A DNA stretch of 64,000 bases, taken from NCBI GenBank assembly GCA_021399435.1, contig JAJTUP010000016.1, positions 1,178,001 to 1,242,000 on the forward strand, read 5' to 3'. The notes under the pieces are model-generated. The model saw only the letters and a program-made list of their open reading frames with translations. It was not told the DNA's origin and did no database searches. The position numbers and the translations under genes were made by a program. Source of the DNA: Diaporthe sp. PMI_573 (Eukaryota; Ascomycota; Sordariomycetes; Diaporthales; Diaporthaceae). This document shows positions 1 through 9,833 of the stretch, piece after piece. Each line of letters starts with the position of its first letter. Position 1 is the first letter of the stretch.

Positions 1-1458
1 CTCATCCTGGAGTCGTGCAAGCTTCTCCTCCAGCTGCCTTGGCAAGCCCTTGGTCACTACCGACTTGTTGGCCATTTCTTCCTGGAGTTCTTCGAGGTCG
101 GCCTCTGCGCGCTCCTTCTCAGACAAGGCGTCTTCCAGCTTTTCTTGTGCATCATCGACTTGTCGTTCTAGGTCCCGAGCGTGTGCCTCGAGTTCTTGGA
201 TGGATTCCCTGGCCTCTTCGAGTTTGTCGCTGGCATGTGCCTTTTCCTCAAGCTCGATCATGCGGATTTGCGCCCTCTTCGCCTTGTCCTCCGCTTGCTG
301 GGCTCTGGACCGGAGACCACCCAGTTCATTTTCATGTTCGCTGATGACTCGGTCCTTCTCCCTTAGGTTGACTTGCAGGTCTTCAATGTCGTCCTTGAGC
401 CTGTCGACCTCATCCTGGCTGTGCTGGTCTGTCTGCCTGGCTTTTGATCTCAATTCGTCCAGCTCGTCGTCACGCTCACCAATGGCTCGCTCCTTCTCTC
501 TGAGATCAGCCTCGAGATCACCAATCTCATCCTGAAGCTTCGCCACCTGGTCGACATTATGTATGTCCGACTGTATCCGGTGCTGCATGTCTTCCAGATC
601 TGCGTCTTTCTCGTCCAAGTCCCGACGAAGCTTTTCGAGCTCGGCTGAGTGGTCGTGCGACCCTTGCTTGGTCCGCGCCAACTCCTGCATTCGTTCCATC
701 TGTTGTCGATAGTTCTCGAGATCCTTCTCTGCCGACGTAAGATGCTTCTTGTAGCGCTGCAATTCCCTTTGCATGGTGACCTTGTCCACCTTCAACTCGG
801 TATTCTCCTTTAGAGCTGCCTCGCCAAAGCCGGGCCCGGCCTTCCGCAACGCTTCTTCCAGGAAATGGATTTTGAGCTTGAGGCCAAAGTTCTCCTTCTC
901 GATCTTGTCGATGACGTTCTCCTGCTCGCGAAGGGATAGTTGTTGGCCGTCCTGCAGCGGGCCTCCGTCCCCGCCCTTGCCGCGTCGCATAATCATTGGT
1001 GTCGAGGCGGTACTATCGCTGTCGGCTTCCGGCAATGGTGTGCGGTCTACGTAAGACTGGTCTCTGGATCTGTACATGCTGCTCTCGCCGACCTGTAAGG
1101 GGGTCATGTCTTCGCTTATCTTGCCCAGCGCGGGCGTGGTGAGGCCGTTTTCCTTGCCACTGCGCCGGCGGGCACTGTTTCGCGTGGCAGACTTGAGGAG
1201 TGGTGTGAACTCGGCACCGCCGATGCCGCCGGGCAGGTTCATCCTGTCTGAGAAGGGGGCACGGTTTTTCTTGCCCCGTGGTGTCCGTAAGGCTGGACCG
1301 CCAGTGCCGTTGCGCAGAGACTGGAAGACATTTGGCTCTTTGCTCGGGGATTGAAAGGAAGGTTCTTGGGTGATATCGAAGTCTGGTGCGCGGCTGAGGT
1401 ATGTCGCGTCGCCGACATTTGTCCTGGGCGTGTCAAGCCCTATGCCGGGCTGCACCAT
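1..1458 (-). CDS. apsB: Spindle-pole/MTOC coiled-coil protein, ApsB/Mto1-like (3' end outside window)
   Basis: The minus strand is open from an ATG at 1458 to the window edge, giving 486 codons with no intron needed. An in-frame TGA lies just upstream of this ATG, which fixes the start. The first ~170 residues are low-complexity and basic (for example RTPRGKKNRAPFSDRMN). Residues ~172-240 contain LSLREQENVIDKIEKENFGL and KIHFLEEALRKAGPGFG, which match the centrosomin N-terminal motif 1 (Cnn_1N) used by fungal ApsB, Mto1 and Pcp1 proteins to recruit gamma-tubulin complexes. The rest is continuous heptad coiled coil rich in E, K, L and R. By family the protein acts at spindle pole bodies and septal or cytoplasmic microtubule-organising centres. 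The C-terminus is missing, so ApsB/Mto1 and Pcp1 cannot be separated with certainty. It is divergent from GAR1, sharing a ~920 bp upstream region. Confidence 0.8.
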   Translation of the reverse strand, partial: MVQPGIGLDTPRTNVGDATYLSRAPDFDITQEPSFQSPSKEPNVFQSLRNGTGGPALRTPRGKKNRAPFSDRMNLPGGIGGAEFTPLLKSATRNSARRRSGKENGLTTPALGKISEDMTPLQVGESSMYRSRDQSYVDRTPLPEADSDSTASTPMIMRRGKGGDGGPLQDGQQLSLREQENVIDKIEKENFGLKLKIHFLEEALRKAGPGFGEAALKENTELKVDKVTMQRELQRYKKHLTSAEKDLENYRQQMERMQELARTKQGSHDHSAELEKLRRDLDEKDADLEDMQHRIQSDIHNVDQVAKLQDEIGDLEADLREKERAIGERDDELDELRSKARQTDQHSQDEVDRLKDDIEDLQVNLREKDRVISEHENELGGLRSRAQQAEDKAKRAQIRMIELEEKAHASDKLEEARESIQELEAHARDLERQVDDAQEKLEDALSEKERAEADLEELQEEMANKSVVTKGLPRQLEEKLARLQDE

Positions 1459-2381
1459 GGTCGGTGTTGGCGGGGATCAATTCGTGATGGGGCCGGGCAC
1501 GAGCGAGGCCGGGAGACGCGTCGTCGATGCCTTTGCAACTGCTAGGGGCGTGATGGTGTGTTTGATACAGAAGGACATATGGGTCAATTGGATAGTAGAA
1601 AGCTAGATGTGAGTGAGCTCTTTATTACTAGGGTGCAGCCGAGACCGTGTTGGTTTTGAAGAGTGCAGAAGCAAGTTGTGTCGTGTCGGGTCGGGGCGAG
1701 CGTGAATGAGGGCTGCAGGATGGTGGGTTGTTTACTTTGATTGCCCAGCCTGCGGCCCCCTGACCAGTGACCACACACGGTAGCAGACGCGACTGCTCTG
1801 AAGTTTGGTCGGGCTCTTTGGGCCCTGCACAGGCGCTGCAGGACCGGGAAGCTTTGGCCAATCAACTGACACGCCCTGGCCCCACCTCGTGCAAGCCAGC
1901 AACGACGGTTGCCACTGCCCATCCAGTTACACCGCCACAGGTATCTGTCCTGCCTACGTATGCACTTGAGATACGCCTAATTATATGTAACTTTCCATGC
2001 AGGCCTCTGTTCGAGCAAGTGATTTCCCACGCACGAAATCCTGGTGTTGGTTTGTTTACATTCGTTTGCAACAGCCCCGACTTGGGAATCTGATATCCTG
2101 GCAGGCAGGCACCGCACAGCGCAGTACCTGACGTGGGGCATCCCTGCCGGCCCGCCGCTCACACGTGCTAGTCCCGAAACAGCAAGGTCGAGCCATCAAT
2201 TGCGCTTGCCGGCCGAGCAAACTTTCTCCACGAAATTCTCGAGCCTCAAAATTTACCGCAGACAGCACAGCCGAATAGAGCTTCAATCTGCCACTCATTC
2301 AGACGGCAACCCACCGCAAACTCGCCCAGGATTCGGCCAGAAAATCTGTGACGTCAGATACAACCACAAATAGACATCGAC
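1459..2381. promoter_or_regulatory. Divergent intergenic region between ApsB-like gene and GAR1
   Basis: This ~920 bp region separates two divergently transcribed genes and presumably holds both promoters. Several ORFs of 60-110 codons overlap here on both strands, but none has a recognisable domain or consistent coding character. I see no tRNA or repeat. Confidence 0.5.
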
Positions 2382-3088
2382 ATGTCGTTCAGAGGAACTC
2401 CGCGCGGTCGCGGAGGGTTTGGTGGCCGGGGTGGTGGTACGTTTTGACGAAAAGGTGCTCGACCTACACACGACCACATGTAGCTAACCACCCGTTTGTC
2501 ACAGGCCGCGGCGGCTTCCAACAACGCGATTTCGGCCCACCATCCGAGGTGCAGGAGATGGGCAAGTTCCTCCACGCCTGCGAGGGCGAGATGGTCTGCG
2601 AGAGCATCAACCCCAGGGTACCTCAGTTCAACGCCATCATGTACCTTGAGAACAAGACCTCGGTCGGCAAGATAGACGAGGTCCTCGGCCCCATCAACCA
2701 GCTCTTCTTCACGATAAAGCCCTCCGAGGGCATCCAGGCCACCAGCTTCAAGGCCGGCGACAAGTTCTACATCGACGGCATGAAGACCCTGGCCATGGAC
2801 CGCTTCCTGCCCAAACCCAAGCAATTGGCCGGTCTGCCCAAGGTTAAGAAGCCCAGCCGTGGCGGCGCCGGCGGCGGACGGGGAGGCGCGAGAGGAAGGG
2901 GAGGCTTTGGCGGCCGTGGTGGCTTCGGAGACCGCGGTGGCCGTGGAGGCTCAAGGGGTGGCAGCTTCGGGGGCCGGGGCGGTGGCCGTGGGGGTGGTGG
3001 ATTCGGCGGGCGGGGCAACTCGGGCTCGGGCGGTTTCTCACGAGGCGGCGGCCGTGGTCGGGGTGGCTTCAGCAGGGGACGGGGTTAG
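2382..3088 (+). CDS. GAR1: H/ACA snoRNP subunit GAR1 (two exons)
   Basis: Exons are 2382-2436 and 2505-3088. The 70-nt intron starts GTACGT, carries a GCTAAC branch site and ends CACAG. The product is 212 aa. An N-terminal GRGG stretch is followed by the conserved Gar1 core, with [19 protein letters not shown] and [20 protein letters not shown], then [21 protein letters not shown] glycine/arginine-rich tail of RGG repeats runs from about residue 136 to the end. By family GAR1 is a core protein of the box H/ACA particle that pseudouridylates rRNA and is needed for 18S rRNA processing in the nucleolus. The intron falls inside the first GAR stretch, so reading through it would replace the N-terminus. 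Length and domain order are normal for fungal GAR1. Confidence 0.96.
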
Positions 3089-4036
3089 AAGAGTGTACCC
3101 TCTCCCGTTGCGCATTTCTCGGTTTTATTTTCGCAGGTGGGGGTATTCAAAATCTCCCACGGCTGGGCACATTCTCGGCGTTCGGGAAAAGGAAAGGGGG
3201 TTCTGTGTTATCTGAAAGATTTAAAGCAAAATAGCCGGTCGTCCTATGCCCTGGTGATATTCGACTCAAACCTCTCCGAACATCGAGCACGGTGAAAGTT
3301 TGCTGCTCAGTCCACGGCAAACACGAATGGCGCATTGGATGACTCTACGCCCACCATCTCACCCATGCACGGCCTGAGGGAGACTACTGCCGAAGGAAAT
3401 CTCGACTTGGAAGGATGATCTGGTCGAAGGCATGGAGAATGCCAAGCCTGCCCGTGTGAGGAGACGAGCTGGGGGCACTCGGCCTACTGGAAGAGAGCGA
3501 GGGTGGCGATGTATACAACCAGGGAGTGGCGGTACCCTAGTACTATTCAAAGAAGGAAAACAGTCCAAAAAGAGGGAGCACTTGAAGGTGCCAAGTCCAA
3601 GGATTGAACATGACCCGTTCGAGGTTGGAGTTGCCCACTGATCCTAAGCACATGAGGGGACCGAAGTCAACAACACGCCATACAACCAACCCTCCTGACC
3701 AGATCGCTCAGGTATAGGAACTGGGGAGTCTGGCTTGCCTACAAAGAATGGACGAGGGTCATCCCACAGACGGTGATTGTCCAGCTCGACGGTGATTGTC
3801 CCATGCTAGACGACTATAAAAATCCACAGCGGCAAAACGAATGCGCTAATTACGTTGCTCAATGGTATCTACGATGCGGGCTATGCTGTCTTCCCCTCTC
3901 TTCTCCCGTAGCCAGATGTGGTTCTCCTATAAAATGCCTCCCGCGCTCACGCCTTGTCTGTCATGTGCTCGGTTCGCAAGAAGTGTCCCTCGCGATCTCT
4001 GCCGTGCTTCTGTCGTCCTCAATGACTGCCTGATGT
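3089..4036. other. Intergenic, no gene seen
   Basis: The region between the GAR1 stop and the 3' end of the MFS gene holds no ORF with recognisable coding character. A near-exact short duplication (gctcgacggtgattgtcc against acggtgattgtccagc) lies at about 3770-3802. Confidence 0.5.
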
Positions 4037-6573
4037 TCATCCTGCCTTCACCACCGCATCAGTCGCATTTTTCGCCTGTATCCTGGACCGCAATGCAAAC
4101 ACCGCAGCCAGCAACAGACCCAAACCGCCCAGGCCCAGGCCCAGATGCTGGGCTCCCCTATAGCCAGCCAGCACATCATCCCGCCCCCCGCGGGCTGCCA
4201 GCTCGACAGAACCAGCAATGCCCAAGGCCAGCGAGATGCTGTAGTTTACAGTCGTCACCACGAGGCTAGCCGCGGTGCCCTGGTGCTCCTTCGCCATGCT
4301 GTTGCTCAGTAGGATCGACGCCGCGGGGTTCGACATGTCCATCCCAAAAGGGATGATCAGGATCCCGATAAAAGAGTTCAACCAGTAGGTCTGCCCCACG
4401 GGCGCAAGCGACCAGAGCAGGCTGCCCGCGGTGAACGCCCACATGCTCATCATCAGCACAATGTAGGGCTTCACCTTCTTGCTCAGCAGGAATCCCGCCA
4501 GCATTGACGCTATGAGTCCAGTCACGGGGCCGGGGGCCAGGGCTGCCGAGGCGAGCAGGGGCGAGTAGCCGCGGAGCTGCTCCATGAAGCTGAGCGCGTC
4601 TAGTCATTTCGTCAGCTGGGGGACGTACAGGGCGGCCTATCTTCGTGGGCGGTTTGAGGTGTGACCAGGCTGACCACAATTAGGACACTTATAGTACACC
4701 CAGATCGAGAAACACGCCCAGCCAGCACCGGTGCAGCCCAGCACGAAATTTGTGGCCGGAGTCATGCTCGCGATGGGGACCAGTGGGTGGGACGCGTGCG
4801 ACTCGACGTACACGAAGCCGCCGAGCAGCAGCACACCGATGACAAGGATGAAGTACGTGTACGGCGTGCCCACGAGACGATAGGCGCCTGGTTAAAGGCG
4901 AAGTTGAACAACACCAGGCCCGACACGCCCAGAAAGGCCCCTGCACCATCGACCTGCTTCCAAAAGCTGACATCCGCATTCCTCCCCGTCGTCGCCGCCG
5001 GGGGCAAGACCAGCACCGATACGCCCGCCAACCCGACACACACCGCCGCCATGGTCCAAAACGCCCACGGCCACGAGACGAGCTGTGCGAACATCGAGGC
5101 CATGGCGCCACCCGCAACGAACCCCAGCGGCGCTGCGGCGCCAAACAGGCTCATGATGATATTCTTGCTCGGTCCGGGTGGATACCCCCTTCCGATCATG
5201 GCCTGGGCATTCGGGACGAGCAGCGCCGCCCCCACACCTTGCATGGCGCGGCAGAAGATGAAGAAGGCGGTGCCGCTGCCGGGTCCATGCCGTTGTACAT
5301 ACTCGCTGAAGCCCCCTGCGAGCTCCCATAGCCCGAGCCAGATGAAACCGATGATGAATATCCTCTTGTGCCCGAAGATGTCGCCCAGCCTGCCGGACGG
5401 GAGGGCGAATGACCCCGAGGTCAGCCCGTAGGCGGCCGAGTACCACGTGAGGCTCCCGGGATTCGTGTCCGGGAACGAGGCGCCGATGAGGTGCTGTGGG
5501 ACGAGGGCTTGGGAGAGACCGGCCAGCGTCAGTACCTGGGCGAGGATTATGACCGCCAGGAACAAGATCTCTCTCGAAGCTGAAAAGCCGTATGCTCTGG
5601 ATCGCGCCGTTTTGGCCGGCGGGCTTGACGGCCTGGTGATGGTTCGGCTACTCTGTCCTGATGATTGCTGGTCTTGCCAGTGCGGATCTCGCAGCGATGC
5701 CCCAAACTCTCCCGCGTCGGTCCGGATGTAGGTGTACCTACCCATCCTGATGACGGGTGAGAAACACTCACCCTGAGAGTCATCCACATCTCTTGTACCA
5801 CCAGGACCCATTCCTGGCTGGGTTTGTCCCAAAGGCCAGCGGGATGCAGAAAACCGATTGCTCTGCTCTGTACCCTGGACAAGGTTCGATCGTGACCCAT
5901 AACGCTCAATGTGTTCGGGCGGGTAGGGGCCCTGGTCCTCGAACACAGGCTGTGTTGGCCATGACGGTTCCGGCTTGTGGAAGGCCTCAGATGTCATACG
6001 CGCGGCTCCAACGCCCGAACTTTTGTTGATCAAGGTAGAGCCTTCTGACAAAGTCGTCCTCCGTGACGATCCCCTCAGGTTCTGGTGACTCATCCGGCGG
6101 GTCGCTCCCGACAGGCGACTTGGTTGAGTAGACAGCCGTGGCGGGAACTGCACCGTTGCTGGTTGACGCCCGTCTTGAGATGTTGGAGGCGTCACTTCCG
6201 CTGGTATTCGAGATGAAAATTCCTCAAGTTCTGGGGTACGGTCATCCTGGTGCTCTGGGATTGTGAAGCCCTCCCGGGCTAGTGCTGCTGCCAGCTGGTG
6301 GACGGAAATAACTCGATCCCGGCTTCGGCTTCCTGGCCGTGTCGCCCCATATTCATCTTGGTCATCTTCTTGCCTGTGAGGCAACGAAGTTGTCCGCCTC
6401 GAGGCGAGCTCCTCATGCATCAGGGTTTGCCGCCGAAACGAGGTGGTTGCGACAGTCATTGCATCAGCGGCTGCTTGCATGGCTTCCGTCGCCATTCTCA
6501 GGCCTTCTTGCATGTCTTGATCGTGTGGCAACATGGACTCCGGCCTCCGGCCCTCCCATGATGACTCTTCCAT
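4037..6573 (-). CDS. MFS drug-type transporter with long N-terminal extension, frameshifted
   Basis: Exon 1 is 6573-4689 and exon 2 is 4589-4037. The 99-nt intron begins GTGTCC and ends CTCAG. Residues 1 to ~325 are hydrophilic and disordered, an unusual N-terminal tail. A 14-TM-like major facilitator core follows, starting EILFLAVIILAQVLTLAGL, with SGRLGDIFGHKRIFIIGF as the signature loop between TM2 and TM3. Frame is lost once, in a CCC run near 4869-4871: FNFAFNQAPIVSW is in one frame, while GTPYTYFILVIGVLLLGG continues directly in the next. The summed exon length is one base short of a multiple of three. One missing base explains this, either as a sequencing error or as a real inactivating mutation. 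The start at 6573 has a good context (aagATGg); an upstream in-frame ATG at 6705 is an alternative. The substrate is unknown; the family exports drugs or toxic metabolites. Confidence 0.75.
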
Positions 6574-8582
6574 CTTGGTCGAAGTCTCAGCACTGCCTGT
6601 AGTGTCCAACTCGCACCGGGAAAAGCTCTGTCGGCGATAAGTTGAATAGAATACCAATTTCTTCAAGACCAAGAGCACAGCAAATAAACGGAGGACGGGG
6701 GACAAGTTCTTGAGACGGAAGGTTCACAGCTGCTAGCTGGCTAACTGTATCAGGGAAGAGGACTCAACTGATATGTTCCCAGGAAACCTCATCGATATTA
6801 GTTGGAACCACCTTGAACACCGACGAGTTCTTCCTCTTCACTTGGTCGGAAGAGGACCCCAGGGAGGGCTCGAGAATAGTGCAAGGGCAACGAAACATAT
6901 GGACACGACGATAGACCAGTTGACACCTCCTCAGCTGGGCCGTCATACCCGGCTCGCTGTCGTTTTCGACACGATCATCCGAGATATCACGGAGCGAGAC
7001 GGACTCGACACGATTTGGTCTGGTCTCTGTGACTCTGGGCGATGACATGAGGGGCCCAAGTCCACGCTATGGTATCTCGCGAAGAATACGATGAATTAGC
7101 TCCCTCACCATTTGATCCCTGCCAGGTAGGGGACATTGTCGAGATAGTTGATCCTGGCACACTCTGGTGAGCTTTGAGAGGGATGGATACCATTTTTAGC
7201 ACTGACGACGGGAAAGGCAGTGATTGTTCTCTGTTCACCGTGGAAATTACAAGGACATCACGCTCGTTTCCTGGTTAGCTGCGGCCTAACCACGCGGCTG
7301 CGCAGTGGCATTTCCATTTTGGCTCGTTGTCGAGAACCAAGCGCATTGGTCAGCAGGGGCCGAGCGGGCGGGTTGGAAATTGTGCAAGATCGTATCTGTT
7401 TCTAATGAGGTTTAGGTGAATTTGATTGTTTGAAGTCAGAGCCTGGAGAAGCTTCGGGTCAAGTTGCCGTCAAGCGTCGGCCGTGGCCTGGCACCTGACA
7501 GCTCCCGCGGAGGCGTCAAAGCGACGGAATTTGGTAGGAGCATCCCTGGAGAACCTGAGGCACATCCCCAAACCTCGTCACCCCAAGTCAGAAACACTAG
7601 ATGTGGTTCATCCTTTCCCCATTATTTTGTACTGCACTCAGAACACTCCGGCATGAAACAACCCGGGAATTAGGGACGCCACGTGGGAGATCTGCTGTGC
7701 CGGCCCTTGGCGGCTTCTCGAAGGTGACGTATAACATGGAAGCAATCCATGTTTCACAATACCTACTTAAACGCCACGGCAGCACAAGTGACCACATGCG
7801 ACCATATCCACAAGAAAATATCGGATCCCGTTCGCTCTCCTGTAATCAAGCTTGTGAGAGGTCGATTAGTAGTTGGGTCGGTGACGACCAGCGAATCCCG
7901 ACTGTTGCATGTTTTCTTTTGTCTCTTTTTCTTCTCGTCGGCTTTTGATGCGTACATTTTGGATATTCGAAGATGCCGGCTGTGTGGGATAATGGGGGGG
8001 GGGCCAAAATGTATACTGTGTATGATGATTTGAGACACTCGATCTGGCGGAGCGTAACTTGTTGAAGCTAGCCGCAAATATATTCTCGTGTCAAATCTGG
8101 TCCATGATAGTTTGTTTTATAAGAGCTTTGGCAGCAAGTGGTGCCTCTGGACTTGGTGAGCTCGCAGTCTGTATTTGGTCCATGTTCGTACAGAGGTAAA
8201 ATGATTGAAGGGTGAAGGTCCCCAGGAGCCCATATTGGCGTGAGCTCTTCCTCGCGATCACTAGCGGTCATACCTTACGGTAGCCACTGGATTGTTCCAC
8301 AGTAAAACACTACATTCACATCCAGTATTGATAGGCTAGGCACAGGCAATCCGGGGCCAGGGCCTCGCCACTCCGTACGTTTCTGCGGGGCGACGGTCAC
8401 GGAGCCGCGGCATCTGCTTATGGACCCGCAGGGAGGATGATCGTGACCGGGGTCACAAGCAGATAGCGCCATGGCATTATGACTCTATCTACTCGAGAGC
8501 CTTTCATTTCTAGATTAACTGAAGTCTTGGTGGTTCTGGTAAAACTCCATGAGGCCTCATTCAAAATAAAAAAAATTAAAAA
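6574..8582. other. Long intergenic region, no gene seen
   Basis: Two kilobases separate the divergent MFS and oxidoreductase genes. Only short overlapping ORFs without family resemblance are present. A run of ten G lies at 7994-8003. The last 20 bases before the oxidoreductase ATG are strongly A-rich. Confidence 0.5.
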
Positions 8583-9833
8583 ATGGCGCCATCCTCTACC
8601 AAGCAATGGATTCTGGCGTCCAAGCCATCAGGAGCCCCGGTCCTGTCTGGCCCTGAAGCAACGTTCAAGCTCCAGACGGCAGAGCTGCCACCTATCAAGG
8701 AGGGTCAGGTCCTAGCCAGAGTACAGTATTTCTCCAATGATACAGGACTTCGCAATTGTAGGTTTCACAGCTGCTTATGCTGTTTATGAGGCGTCTTGCT
8801 AACGCCGTCGACCTGAAGTTATCGCCAGCACAGTGGCCCCGGAGCGGTTCTATGTACCCACTGTGCCAGTCGGCTCTCCTATGCGGTCCGGTGTCATCGC
8901 CGAAGTCGTGGAGTCTGCGTCGCCTTCTTATAAGCCGGGTGATCTGGTGATGGACTTGTTCGTCGGCCCTTCCCCCCCCCCCCACCCCCAAAGAATGCGC
9001 ATTCCTAGAGCTCAAGCGAAAGCCACGAAGGCCCGCCGGTTTCTGTAAGCCAAATATGACTGACGCCGCATCTTATATTTAGCCACCTGGGTATTTGGAG
9101 CGAGTATATAGTCCTGGAGGCAGCGACATGCCAGCCTCTCGCCCCTCTCCCTAATGGACTCCCAGTGACACACTTCCTGGGCGCGTTCGGCGCGTCTGGC
9201 CTGGCGGCCTACGGCGGGCTCTACTTTGCAGGCGAGGCCAAGCCGGATCACACGATCGTGATCTCCGCAGCAGCCGGCGCGACGGGGTCGATGGCCGTCC
9301 AGATCGCCGTCAAGCTGCTCAAGGCGCACAGGGTGATTGGTATCGCGGGATCGGACGAGAAGTGCGCTTGGGTCAAGAGCCACCTCGGCGCGCACGAGTG
9401 CGTCAACTACAACAGCCCGACCTTCCGCCAGGACCTGGAGGCCGTCACTCCGGACGAGGTGGATGTGTATTTTGATAACGTGGGTGGGTTCGTGCTCGAC
9501 ACGGTGCTGACGCGGGTCAAGAAGTTCGGGACTGTCGCTGTCTGCGGCGCTGTCGCGTCGTACAATGCCCAGGACAAGCCGATGGAGTTGAGGAATTGGT
9601 TCGAGGTCATCTCCATGAGGATCACGATCAGGGGGTTCATCATGTTGGATTATATGGACAAGGCACCTCAGATCCTTGCGGAACTCATCGGTGCTGCTGC
9701 CGACGGGAGGATAAAGTTGGATCAGGGGGAGACTGTCGTGGAAGCGAGGATTGAGGAGCAACCTGAGATCTGGATGCGGCTGTTCAGTGGGAGGAACCAG
9801 GGAAAGCTCCTGACCAAGCTGATCGTTGACTGA
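8583..9833 (+). CDS. NAD(P)-dependent MDR oxidoreductase, leukotriene-B4-dehydrogenase/prostaglandin-reductase-like
   Basis: The preferred model is 8583-8757, 8819-8957 and 9083-9833, giving 354 aa. Intron 1 is 61 nt (GTAGGT, branch GCTAACG, ends GAAG). The N-terminal GroES-like part reads TKQWILASKPSGAPVLSG and VLARVQYFSNDTGLRN. The catalytic half has the Rossmann motif VISAAAGATGSMAVQIAVKL near residues 160-180, then DVYFDNVGG, typical of the zinc-independent medium-chain reductases that reduce alkenal/one double bonds. Intron 2 is ambiguous. The GTTCGT donor at 8958 gives a normal family length, while a GTAAGC donor at 9045 would keep 29 extra residues encoded across a 12-base C run and leave only a 38-nt intron. 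The first model is favoured. Substrate is unknown. Confidence 0.85.

Noticed and set aside
4637..4688. A zinc-knuckle-like reading (CPNCGQPGHTS) continuous with the MFS frame, suggesting a retrotransposon Gag remnant
   Set aside because: It lies inside the 99-nt intron defined by a clean join of WVYY to FMEQLRGYSPLLAS. The final cysteine of a CCHC knuckle is missing and nothing else Gag-like surrounds it.
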